38,685 nt of DNA from Mesorhizobium silamurunense (GTDB lineage: Bacteria; Pseudomonadota; Alphaproteobacteria; Rhizobiales; Rhizobiaceae): contig NZ_JHQR01000144.1 in NCBI RefSeq assembly GCF_014843825.1, positions 1-38,685 of the forward strand, written 5' to 3'. The first letter of the stretch is position 1. Each line of letters opens with the position of its first letter. The translations under genes and the position numbers were made by a program. Below are positions 17,394 to 25,419 of this stretch, in pieces. A model generated the notes under the pieces. That model was not told the origin of the DNA, searched no databases, and was given only the letters and a program-made list of their open reading frames with translations.

Positions 17394-17741
17394 TCAACCC
17401 TTCGGTTTCCAGCTCAATAGGGAAGCTCGTTCGTAGAGCCAATTATATTGTGTGACCATCTGGTTGGTGCGCGTGTATTGATAGCCGAGGAAGCCGAATA
17501 TCATCAGTACGATGGTATCGACGATGTAATAATGCAGCGAGAACATCGTGCCATCGAACAGGGCATGATGGATGAACCTTACCCCGATGCCGAGGCCAAG
17601 CATGTAAAGGAACAGCCGGACGTAGGTGCCCCAGGTCTGGGCCACGGCTTTGCCGGTCATCCATGCTGCCCCGCCGCCGAGAAGGCCCGTGACGAACAGG
17701 AAATGCCAGATCGAGGCCTCTTCGTAGAGAATGCCTTGCAT
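17394..17741 (-). CDS. DUF6867 small membrane protein of the Liv locus
   Basis: A 115-aa protein with three to four membrane segments (SIWHFLFVTGLLGGGAAW, TYVRLFLYMLGLGIGV, and YIVDTIVLMIFGFLGYQY). It matches the alphaproteobacterial DUF6867 family, found next to branched-chain amino-acid transporter genes. It starts 16 bases after livF and precedes livK, so it is part of the transporter operon. Its role is unknown; an accessory subunit or assembly factor is plausible. No catalytic motif is seen. Confidence 0.8.
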   Translation of the reverse strand: MQGILYEEASIWHFLFVTGLLGGGAAWMTGKAVAQTWGTYVRLFLYMLGLGIGVRFIHHALFDGTMFSLHYYIVDTIVLMIFGFLGYQYTRTNQMVTQYNWLYERASLLSWKPKG

Positions 17742-17757
17742 GATGAAGAACCCCCTC

Positions 17758-18486
17758 TTAGTGATGCCCGCCTTCGAGATAGGCGGCGCGCACTTCCGGA
17801 TTGGCGAGCAGGTCCTTGCCGGTGCCGCTCATCGTCACATTGCCGTTGACCATGACGTAGCCGCGATTGGCGAGCTTGAGCGCGCCGAAGGCGTTCTGCT
17901 CGACCAGGAACACGGTCAGCCCCTGCGACCTGTTGAGCTCGCGAATGGCGTCGAAGATCTGCTTGACGATCAGCGGGGCCAATCCAAGCGACGGCTCGTC
18001 GAGCAGGAGCAGCTTCGGCCTCCCCATCAGCGCGCGTCCGATCGACAGCATCTGCTGCTCGCCGCCCGAAAGCGTGCCGCCGCGCTGGTTGATGCGCTCC
18101 TTAAGCCGCGGGAACAGTGCGAACACCTTCTCGGCATCCTCGTCAAAGTGCTTGAGGTTGTCGATGCTGGCACCCATCTGCAGGTTTTCCATCACCGTCA
18201 TACGCGGGAAGATGCGGCGTCCTTCCGGCGACTGGGCGATGCGCAGCCGCGCAATCTCATGCGTCGGCATCTGCGTGATGTTGGTGCCGGCGAAGGTGAT
18301 GGTGCCGGCGCGGGCGCGCGGCGCGCCGAAGATGGTCATCATCAGCGTGGACTTGCCGGCGCCGTTGGCGCCGATCAGCGCCACGATCTCACCCTGGTTG
18401 ACGGTGACGTCGACACCGTTCAGCGCGCGGATGTTGCCATAATAGGTCTGCACGCCCTTGATATCGAGCAGCATTGTGCCGGCCAT
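17758..18486 (-). CDS. livF: Branched-chain amino-acid ABC transporter ATP-binding protein LivF
   Basis: A 242-aa ATPase subunit. Walker A is GANGAGKST (39-47), the signature LSGGEQQ (139-145), Walker B LLLLDEP (159-165) and the switch His is in VFLVEQNAFGALKLANRGYV as Gln-type EQN, normal for LivF. It pairs with LivG below LivH/LivM. The start overlaps the livG stop codon as TAATG, so the two are translationally coupled. Normal length. Confidence 0.96.
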   Translation of the reverse strand: MAGTMLLDIKGVQTYYGNIRALNGVDVTVNQGEIVALIGANGAGKSTLMMTIFGAPRARAGTITFAGTNITQMPTHEIARLRIAQSPEGRRIFPRMTVMENLQMGASIDNLKHFDEDAEKVFALFPRLKERINQRGGTLSGGEQQMLSIGRALMGRPKLLLLDEPSLGLAPLIVKQIFDAIRELNRSQGLTVFLVEQNAFGALKLANRGYVMVNGNVTMSGTGKDLLANPEVRAAYLEGGHH

Positions 18487-19676
18487 TACTTACGCCCCCC
18501 ACGCTTGCCCGCTGCGGGCTTGGCCGCCGCTTGCTTACCCTTCGAGGCGCTGTCGGCTTTCGCGGCTGCAGCCTTGGCGGCCGTTTTCTTCGGCGCTGCT
18601 TTTGCGGTGCTGACCTTCGCGGCCTTCTTGGCTACCGGAGCGGGCTTGCCGGCGACAGACGCCGAGCGCGCGTCGACCTGAGCCGCTTTCGAGGCGCCTT
18701 TCGATACCGTGACCCGCTCGCCTTCGTCCGCGTGTTCGACAGTATCGGAAACCGGCCCCGCCATCATCGAAGCGGAATTGCCCGGCCCATGCGCCGCGTC
18801 CGGTCCGGTATCGAGCTGCTCGATGACATCCTCGTCGCCGACTTCGGTGAGCACGGTTTCGACCTCCTCGTCGTCGACGCCGAGATAGGCGGCGATGACG
18901 CGCGGGTCGGTGCGGACCGACTGCGGATTGCCGTCAGAGATCTTGCGGCCATATTCGAGCACGACGACATGGTCGGAGATCTGCATGACCACCGACATGT
19001 CGTGCTCGATCAGCAGGATCGACGTGCTGTTCTTGATGTCCATCAAGAGTTCGTTGAGCGCCGCCGACTCTCTCGGATTGAGGCCTGCGGCCGGCTCATC
19101 GAGGCACAGAAGCTCCGGCCCGGTGCACATGGCGCGCGCGATCTCCAGCCGACGCTGCGCGCCGTATGGCAGGTCGCCGGCCGGATCGTCGGCGCGGTCG
19201 ACGAGGTCGGCCTTCTCCAGCCAGTGCCTGGCGAGATCGATCGATTCGGCCGAGGCCTGGCGATAGCTCGGGAAGCCGAACAGGCCGAGGAAGGTGTAGC
19301 CCGAGGCCTTCATCAGCTTGTTGTGCTGGGCGACCAGCAGGTTCTCGAGCAGCGTCATGCCAGAGAACAGGCGGATGTTCTGGAAGGTGCGCGCCACATT
19401 GGCGCGCGCCGGGATCTCGTGGTTGGGCAGGCGCTCGAGCAGATAGGTCGAGCCGTCACGTTTGTTCAGCGTGATCATACCCTCGGTGGGCTTGTAGAAG
19501 CCGGTGATGCAGTTGAACACAGTCGTCTTGCCGGCGCCGTTCGGCCCGATCAGCGCGGTGATCTCGCCGCGCCTGGCCTGGAAGGACAGGTCGCCGATGG
19601 CGACCAGGCCGCCGAACTTCATCGACAGGTGCTCGACCTGCAGGATGAGATCGTCTGCGGAAGCTTGCGCGTTCAT
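18486..19676 (-). CDS. livG: Branched-chain amino-acid ABC transporter ATP-binding protein LivG with a Lys/Ala-rich tail
   Basis: A 396-aa ATPase subunit. The ABC core (residues 1-267) is normal: Walker A GPNGAGKT (44-51), signature LPYGAQRR (169-176), Walker B LLCLDEP (189-195), EHD switch at 224-226. LivG is usually about 250 aa; here it continues with an acidic linker (268-290, [16 protein letters not shown]), then a low-complexity basic tail (about 325-396) of Lys, Ala and Pro like histone H1 or AlgP. The ATG at 19676 overlaps the livM stop as TGATG. The tail stays in frame and ends at the livF start, so it is part of the gene. Confidence 0.94.
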   Translation of the reverse strand: MNAQASADDLILQVEHLSMKFGGLVAIGDLSFQARRGEITALIGPNGAGKTTVFNCITGFYKPTEGMITLNKRDGSTYLLERLPNHEIPARANVARTFQNIRLFSGMTLLENLLVAQHNKLMKASGYTFLGLFGFPSYRQASAESIDLARHWLEKADLVDRADDPAGDLPYGAQRRLEIARAMCTGPELLCLDEPAAGLNPRESAALNELLMDIKNSTSILLIEHDMSVVMQISDHVVVLEYGRKISDGNPQSVRTDPRVIAAYLGVDDEEVETVLTEVGDEDVIEQLDTGPDAAHGPGNSASMMAGPVSDTVEHADEGERVTVSKGASKAAQVDARSASVAGKPAPVAKKAAKVSTAKAAPKKTAAKAAAAKADSASKGKQAAAKPAAGKRGGRK

Positions 19677-21271
19677 CAGCCATGGCCCTCCTTGGTGAAG
19701 GAACCTGAGACCGTTTTTCGCTCCTTGAGGAAGGCGGTCGGCTCGCGGCTGCCGACGAAGCCGCGCGGCTTCCACAGCATGACGATCACCATGGCCATGC
19801 CGAACAGCAGCATGCGGTAGAGTTCCGGCGTGAAATCGGGACCGAAGACCCGCTTCAGGAAGTCGAGTTCGCGCAGCGCCTCGGTGCCGCCGATCATCAC
19901 CAGCGCCGCCACGGCGATGCCGGCCAGCGAGCCCATGCCGCCGAGCACGACGATGGCAAGGACGATCGCCGATTCCAGGAAGACGAAGGATTCAGGGCTG
20001 ACGAAGCCTTGCCGGGCGGCGAAGAACGAGCCGGCGAAGCCGCCGAACATGGCGCCGGTGGCGAACGCGGTCAGCTTGGTGGTGGTGGTGTTGATGCCGA
20101 GCGAGCGGCAGGCGATCTCATCCTCGCGAAGCGCTTCCCAGGCACGGCCGACCGGCAGCCGGCGCAGCCTGATGGTAACGAAGGCGGTCAAAAGACAGAG
20201 TCCGAGGATCAGATAGTAAAGGAAGATCTTGTAGTAGGCGCTCGATGTGGCGATGTTCAGCACCTTGGCGATGTAGTTCGGGTCAGAGACGTTGAACGAC
20301 ATCAGGCCGAAGAAGGAGACTTTCGGGATGCCGGATATGCGGGCCGAGCCGTTGGTCACCTCGCGCCAGTTGATCAGCACAAGGCGGATGATCTCGCCGA
20401 AGGCGAGCGTCACGATCGCCAGATAGTCGCCGCGCAACCTCAGCACCGGAAAGCCGAGCATGACGCCCCAGAAGGCGGCCATGCAGCCGGCGGCCGGCAG
20501 CAGGATCCAGAACGACAGGCCGAAATGCGTGCCGAGCAGCGCGTAGGCATAGGCGCCGACCGCATAGAAGGCGACGTAGCCGAGATCGAGCAGTCCGGCC
20601 AACCCGATGACGATGTTCAGCCCCCAGGCCAGCATCACATAGATCAGGATCTGGATGCCGAAATTATCGACCCACTTCAGCGAGCCTTGGAACCCCCCAG
20701 CTACAGATCCTGTATATAGCGCAAGCGTAAGGACGACGATGACCGGGTACAACGCCAGCGCACTGACGCCCAATGCCGAGAAGTGAGCATGAATGAAGCT
20801 GCGGAAGTAAAACATCACAGAAGCTACGGCATAGATAATGGCCAGCGCCCGCAGGAACCGCGCATAGCCGGCAAGGTCCGGCCCCAGCAGTCCATCGAGC
20901 GAACCGGCCAACACCAAAAGTGCAAACGCTATGACGATGGCCGCAATGAAATACGGAAGCCGGAAGAAGCGCGTCGCCATACTCTCCGGCAGCAGGCCGG
21001 TGGCAACATCGGCGACCTTTAGGCTGGCCGCGAAGGGTTGAGCATAAGCGACATAAAGGAAGCGTCCGACAGCGGTGAGGACAACCACCAGGGCAAGCAG
21101 GCCCCAGCGCCGCACCAGGATCAGTTCGTTGCTGATGTTCTGGTCTGTTCTCAGACCGATGAACAGCACGAACAGGCCGAGCGCGATGGCGCCGGCATAG
21201 AGCGCTTCGCGGAAAGCGCGTTGGACGGGAGTGGCGACGACGTCGCGCTCCGGAGATACGGTAACCGCCAT
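19676..21271 (-). CDS. livM: Branched-chain amino-acid ABC transporter permease LivM
   Basis: A 531-aa inner-membrane permease. The C-terminal two thirds are the LivM core, with [20 protein letters not shown] (about 210-235) and the EAA-type loop [19 protein letters not shown]. The first 200 or so residues add several extra membrane helices, longer than E. coli LivM (425 aa), as in many rhizobial versions. It starts 4 bases after livH ends and overlaps livG by one base. The stretch encoding the N-terminal part (about 20,700-21,100) looks somewhat less GC-rich than its neighbours by eye. Confidence 0.95.
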   Translation of the reverse strand: MAVTVSPERDVVATPVQRAFREALYAGAIALGLFVLFIGLRTDQNISNELILVRRWGLLALVVVLTAVGRFLYVAYAQPFAASLKVADVATGLLPESMATRFFRLPYFIAAIVIAFALLVLAGSLDGLLGPDLAGYARFLRALAIIYAVASVMFYFRSFIHAHFSALGVSALALYPVIVVLTLALYTGSVAGGFQGSLKWVDNFGIQILIYVMLAWGLNIVIGLAGLLDLGYVAFYAVGAYAYALLGTHFGLSFWILLPAAGCMAAFWGVMLGFPVLRLRGDYLAIVTLAFGEIIRLVLINWREVTNGSARISGIPKVSFFGLMSFNVSDPNYIAKVLNIATSSAYYKIFLYYLILGLCLLTAFVTIRLRRLPVGRAWEALREDEIACRSLGINTTTTKLTAFATGAMFGGFAGSFFAARQGFVSPESFVFLESAIVLAIVVLGGMGSLAGIAVAALVMIGGTEALRELDFLKRVFGPDFTPELYRMLLFGMAMVIVMLWKPRGFVGSREPTAFLKERKTVSGSFTKEGHG

Positions 21272-21275
21272 GGGA

Positions 21276-22178
21276 TCAGACCTTTTCGACTTCAGGCCGG
21301 CCCAGGATGCCGGATGGCAGGAAGATGAGCACGATCGCCAGGATCGAGAAGGCGGCGACGTCCTTGTAGTCGATCGAGAAATAGGCCGACCACATGCTCT
21401 CGATGAAGCCGATCAGCAACCCGCCAAGCACCGCGCCTGGAAGCGAGCCGATGCCGCCGAGCACCGCCGCCGTGAAGGCCTTCACGCCCGGCACGAAGCC
21501 GTCGGAGAAGACCACCACGCCGTAATACATCAGGAACAGCGTGCCGGCGACCGCGGCAAGCGCCGCGCCCATGATGAAGGTGATGGAGATGGTGCGGTCG
21601 ACGTCGACGCCGAGCAGCGCTGCCATCTTGCGGTCCTGCTCGCAGGCGCGCTGCGCCCGTCCCAATGCCGTCCTGTTGACGAGATACCAGAAGATCGCCA
21701 GCAGCACGGCGGTGACCAGCACGATGATGATCTGCTTCAGCGAGACGCTGATGCCGTCGATGGTATAGACTTGGCTGACCAGCGGCGGGATCGGCTTGTT
21801 GCGCGGCCCTTGCGTGACCTGCACGAAGTTGGACAGCGCGATCGACATGCCGATGGCGGTGATCAGCGGCGCCAGCCGGAACGAGCCGCGCAGCGGCCTG
21901 TAGGCCACCTTCTCGATCGTCCAGTTGTAGAGGCTGGTGAGCAGCATGCCCACGATCATCATGATCAGGAGCGCCACCACGACAGGCACGGAATAGAACA
22001 GCGCGCCGAGGATCAGGAAGACGATGAGGGCTGTGAAGGCGCCGACCATGAAGATGTCGCCATGGGCGAAATTGATCATGCCGATGATGCCGTAGACCAT
22101 CGTATAGCCGATCGCGATCAGCCCGTAGATAGATCCCAGCGTCAGCCCGTTGATAAGCTGCTGGACGAAGTACTGCAT
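21276..22178 (-). CDS. livH: Branched-chain amino-acid ABC transporter permease LivH
   Basis: A 300-aa inner-membrane permease and the first gene of the transporter operon. The N-terminus MQYFVQQLINGLTLGSIYGL is the typical LivH start, followed by GYTMVYGIIGMINFAHGDIF, a family hallmark. The ATG at 22178 has GGAG 10 bases upstream; readings extended to 22334 have no homology. Together with LivM it forms the channel for amino acids delivered by LivK and driven by LivF/LivG. Confidence 0.96.
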   Translation of the reverse strand: MQYFVQQLINGLTLGSIYGLIAIGYTMVYGIIGMINFAHGDIFMVGAFTALIVFLILGALFYSVPVVVALLIMMIVGMLLTSLYNWTIEKVAYRPLRGSFRLAPLITAIGMSIALSNFVQVTQGPRNKPIPPLVSQVYTIDGISVSLKQIIIVLVTAVLLAIFWYLVNRTALGRAQRACEQDRKMAALLGVDVDRTISITFIMGAALAAVAGTLFLMYYGVVVFSDGFVPGVKAFTAAVLGGIGSLPGAVLGGLLIGFIESMWSAYFSIDYKDVAAFSILAIVLIFLPSGILGRPEVEKV

Positions 22179-22575
22179 AGTTATGCGGCTCCCCTGGAAT
22201 GTCGACCGTTCCCGGGTCGCACTCCTTTTCGTATTTCCCTTAGTCGTAAAGTTTCGAGCCCGGATTGCAACGTGATTCTTCAATCGCCGGGCGTGGTTTG
22301 GAAGCACGCCACCCGATTGCCCGTTTTTTCGCACCCAGCCCCTGGACTATCGCGGACCCTATCATTGGCACAACGCAATGTCTTTGACGATTCAGCCGTA
22401 TCATGCCCGCCATTTCGAAGAAATTGCCGTCAAAATAAGTTGAAGTGCGGATTTCTTGCGTCAATGGAGTCGGTCCGTTTTGCGGCCCTGCGCATCGCGT
22501 AGGGTCAGGATTCCCATCAGTGTGACAGCCATGCGACAGCGCGCCGCAACTGTCGACATTCTCCTTCGCCTAAGA
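22179..22575. other. Upstream region of livH without a recognised gene
   Basis: About 400 bases between livH and the dehalogenase remnant. I see no protein with family features on either strand. On the minus strand TTGACG and weak AT-rich boxes around 22,400-22,440 could form the liv promoter, but no pair has convincing spacing. No repeat or stable hairpin with a T-run stands out. Confidence 0.4.
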
Positions 22576-22880
22576 TGGTCGACCCCAGGAAGGGCGGCAT
22601 AGGATCGAGTGTCGGAAAACAGCGTTCGGCACGTAGTCGGGCAGCGGTTTGCGGCCAGTCCCTCTGTCGATCCGCATAGTGCGGAATCCGAGATCACGGG
22701 CGGCCGCGAGATCGAGATGGGGGACTGGCACAGAAGTGGACGATATCGCCGCGGTCGACGCCAAGCGCTTTGCGGGCGAAATCGAAGATCTGCCGGGCCT
22801 GCTTATAGGCGCCGGCCTGCTGCGCGGTGATGAAGCGGTCGATGAAAACATACGTGGAGCGGGTCGGCGATTCTATCAAA
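22576..22880 (-). pseudogene. Remnant of a type II (S)-2-haloacid dehalogenase
   Basis: The C-terminal third of a HAD-family dehalogenase can be pieced together from three frames. Frame one reads VFIDRFITAQQAGAYKQARQ and GDIVHFCASP; a run of five G (22719-22723 on plus) shifts to PHLDLAAARDLGFRTM, then DRGTGRKPLPDYVPNAVF; a second shift near 22,600 restores MPPFLG. These match the conserved end of the family, including the CASP-HLDLAAA acid motif region. The N-terminal two thirds, with the nucleophile Asp, are missing. At least two frameshifts plus truncation mean it is dead. It lies between livH and the ectC-like gene. Confidence 0.8.
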
Positions 22881-22920
22881 AAGCTGGACCGCTCCCGAAG
22901 AACAGCGCCTGCGCAAAAGG

Positions 22921-23307
22921 TCAGTAAGCAGATCCTCCGTCTCCGTTGAGGGTATGCTTCTCGGTGCCGTTGAGGGGCGGATTGAAGACGCTGACCAGCA
23001 CCATGTCGCCGGCTGCATCGGCGCGAAGGTAGTGATCGTCATGGGCATCGAGAACGTAAATCGTGCCGGTCTCGATGCGATGGATCGCGCCGGACATATC
23101 TTCGACTTCACCGCTGCCGGAAATGCAATAGCAGGCTTCCAGATGGCGGCGATATTGAAGCCGCGACTCGCTGCCGGCCCGCACAACGGTGTGACAGACC
23201 GTGAATCCCATGCCGTCCCGCTGGGTGAGCAACCGATGGCTTGTGCCATTGCCCCAGTCGACGAAGAAGTCAGTTTTTTCTACATCAGCTAACTGCCTGG
23301 TGAACAT
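22921..23307 (-). CDS. ectC: Ectoine synthase family protein (solitary EctC)
   Basis: A 128-aa cupin of the EctC family. Conserved parts include [19 protein letters not shown] (metal-site region), [13 protein letters not shown] and [12 protein letters not shown] near the end. EctC cyclises N-gamma-acetyl-diaminobutyrate to ectoine, but ectA and ectB, which make that substrate, are absent from the window. Solitary EctC proteins are known in bacteria that cannot make ectoine; their substrate is open. The gene is divergent from a GcvA-like LysR regulator, likely its controller. Length fits the family. Confidence 0.88.
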   Translation of the reverse strand: MFTRQLADVEKTDFFVDWGNGTSHRLLTQRDGMGFTVCHTVVRAGSESRLQYRRHLEACYCISGSGEVEDMSGAIHRIETGTIYVLDAHDDHYLRADAAGDMVLVSVFNPPLNGTEKHTLNGDGGSAY

Positions 23308-23384
23308 GGCATCTCTTTCCTGTGGTTTGCACCGAAAGCCGAATATGCTCTCGGACTGTATGGTTTTCGGCGCTTCGATCCGCT

Positions 23385-23430
23385 AACTTCGAAGCAGGGT
23401 TCAAGAAATGTCGTAAGCCGCGGCGAAGTT
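23385..23430. promoter_or_regulatory. Inverted repeat between ectC and its divergent LysR gene
   Basis: AACTTCG (23385-23391) and CGAAGTT (23424-23430) form a 7-bp inverted repeat 32 bases apart, 42-88 bases before the LysR start. It could hold two binding half-sites for the LysR protein. Position supports this; no biochemical link can be shown. Confidence 0.35.
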
Positions 23431-23472
23431 CAAATGACCGATTTTCGCCCAATGCATTAGAAAAATTTACAG

Positions 23473-24360
23473 ATGGACTATTTGCCGCTGAACGCCATTC
23501 GCGCTTTCGAGGCCGCTGCGCGCCATCTCAGCTTTTCGGCTGCGGGCGAGGAGCTGCATGTCACCCATCCGGCGATCAGCCATCAGATCAGGCGGCTGGA
23601 GGAATGGCTCGGCGTGCCCTTGTTCCACAGGGATGCCCGCAAGGTTCGCTTGACCGACGCCGGGCTTGCCCTGCAGGCCTCGGCGACGGCGGCGCTTTCC
23701 GACCTTGCCGCCGCCTGCCGGCGTATCCGCAGGAACGCAGTTGCTGCGTCGCTGTCCGTGGGCTGCATCCCATCCATTGCCAGCCGGTGGCTGGTCCCGC
23801 GCCTTTCGGACTTTACTGCTCGCCACCCCGAGATTGCGATCCGTGTCGCCTATGCGAAAGCCGAAGACCGGCTCGAGGACGACGACAACGATATCCTGAT
23901 CACCCTCGGCGCCGATCCATCTCCAGGGGCTGCCAGCCTCAGCCTCTTTTCCCGCATCAGCCGGCCCGCCTGCAGCCCGCACTACCTCGCCCGCAAAGGC
24001 CAGCTTGGCACGCCGGCGGATATTGCCGCGGCGGACCTTTTGCATGACGAGACTCGTCAGGGCTGGCGCGACTGGTTCTCGCAAGCCGGCATGGCCGGAG
24101 CCGATGTCGGCAACGGGCCTGTCTTTGCTGATTTCAATATACTGGCGACGGCCGTTATTGCCGGCCACGGCGTCGCCCTATGCCCGATCGAGGTCTTTCG
24201 CGAGGAGTTGCGGCGCGGCGATCTCGTTGTCGTCTCCGATATCGCGACCGACAGGGACAAGGGCTACTTTCTCACCATGTCGGCGCAGCCTTCGACCGCC
24301 GAAATCACATTTGCCGACTGGTTCCGCGATCAGGTTTCGACCGATGGCGAAACTGCGTGA
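23473..24360 (+). CDS. LysR family transcriptional regulator (GcvA-like)
   Basis: A 295-aa regulator. The helix-turn-helix is in AARHLSFSAAGEELHVTHPAISHQ, followed by the GcvA-type linker RRLEEWLGVPLFHRDARKVRLTDAG; the remainder is the two-lobed effector domain. The 'THPAISHQI' form with LPLNAIRAFEAAAR at the start places it with GcvA-like regulators of amino-acid genes. It is divergent from ectC and convergent with the hydroxyproline epimerase gene, so ectC is its best target. No good ribosome site precedes the ATG at 23473. Confidence 0.9.
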   Translation: MDYLPLNAIRAFEAAARHLSFSAAGEELHVTHPAISHQIRRLEEWLGVPLFHRDARKVRLTDAGLALQASATAALSDLAAACRRIRRNAVAASLSVGCIPSIASRWLVPRLSDFTARHPEIAIRVAYAKAEDRLEDDDNDILITLGADPSPGAASLSLFSRISRPACSPHYLARKGQLGTPADIAAADLLHDETRQGWRDWFSQAGMAGADVGNGPVFADFNILATAVIAGHGVALCPIEVFREELRRGDLVVVSDIATDRDKGYFLTMSAQPSTAEITFADWFRDQVSTDGETA

Positions 24361-24381
24361 CGCTCTCGACCTTTGACAGCA

Positions 24382-25383
24382 TCAGGTGACAATGAACCCA
24401 TGCGCGAACGGATCGCGATCGTCGATGAAGATGGTGTTCAATCCGGTCATGCGCGCCCAGCCGCCGATCGAGGGGATGATCGCCGGCTTGCCGGCGACGC
24501 TGACCTCTCTTTCGACCCTGCCCTTGAACAGCGAGCCGATGATCGATTCATGCACGAAGCTGTCGCCCGCCTTGAGCTTGCCCTTGGCGTGGAGCTGCGC
24601 CATCCGCGCCGAAGTTCCGGTGCCGCAAGGCGAGCGGTCGATCGCCTTGTCGCCATAGAAGACGGCGTTGCGCGCATCGGCCTCGGCATCTCTCGGCTTG
24701 CCGGTCCACAGCATGTGCGACAGCCGGTTGATGCCGGGGTTCTCCGGATGCACGAATGAGTATTTCTCGTTGAGGCGCTGGCGCACCACCGGGCTCCAGG
24801 CGATGAGGTCGCCGGCCGAATGGTCGGCCATGTCGCGGTAGTTCTCCTGCGGCTCGACGATGGCGTAGAAATTGCCGCCATAGGCGACGTCGACCCTGAT
24901 CTCGCCAAGCACGGGGCATTCCACCGTCAGCCCTTCGGCGTAGAGGAAGGACGGCACGTTGGTGATGCGCACCTCCTCGACATATTCGCCGACCTGTTTG
25001 TATTCGGCGACGACCAGGCCCGCCGGCGTGTCGAGCTTGAGCACGCCCGGCGTCTTCGGCTTCACCAGTCCGTGCTCGATCGCCATCGTCACGGTGCCGA
25101 TGGTGCCGTGGCCACACATCGGCAGGCACCCCGAGGTCTCGATGAAGAGGATGGCGATATCGCACTCCTCCCGCGTCGGCGGATAGAGGATCGAGCCCGA
25201 CATCACGTCATGGCCGCGCGGCTCGAACATCAACCCGGTGCGGATCCAGTCATACTCGGCGAGGAAATGCGCCCGCCGTTCCATCATCGTCGCGCCTTCA
25301 AGCAGCGGCCCGCCGCCGGCGACCAGCCGGACAGGATTGCCGCAGGTGTGGCCGTCGATGCAGAAGAAGGATTTCTTGGCCAT
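24382..25383 (-). CDS. 4-hydroxyproline 2-epimerase (proline racemase family)
   Basis: A 333-aa enzyme that inverts trans-4-hydroxy-L-proline to cis-4-hydroxy-D-proline. The two catalytic Cys are Cys90 in LPMCGHGTIG and Cys253 in DRSPCGTGTSA. Having Cys at both places marks an epimerase or racemase, whereas the related trans-3-hydroxyproline dehydratases have Thr at the second. It is the third gene of the hypD-hypO-hypRE operon; in S. meliloti the equivalent is called hypRE. Starting MAKKSFFCIDGHTCGNPVRL is typical. I infer hydroxyproline rather than proline as substrate from the neighbours. Confidence 0.92.
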   Translation of the reverse strand: MAKKSFFCIDGHTCGNPVRLVAGGGPLLEGATMMERRAHFLAEYDWIRTGLMFEPRGHDVMSGSILYPPTREECDIAILFIETSGCLPMCGHGTIGTVTMAIEHGLVKPKTPGVLKLDTPAGLVVAEYKQVGEYVEEVRITNVPSFLYAEGLTVECPVLGEIRVDVAYGGNFYAIVEPQENYRDMADHSAGDLIAWSPVVRQRLNEKYSFVHPENPGINRLSHMLWTGKPRDAEADARNAVFYGDKAIDRSPCGTGTSARMAQLHAKGKLKAGDSFVHESIIGSLFKGRVEREVSVAGKPAIIPSIGGWARMTGLNTIFIDDRDPFAHGFIVT

Positions 25384-25419
25384 GATGGCTCCCTGAAATA
25401 TCAGAATTCTGGAGAATTG

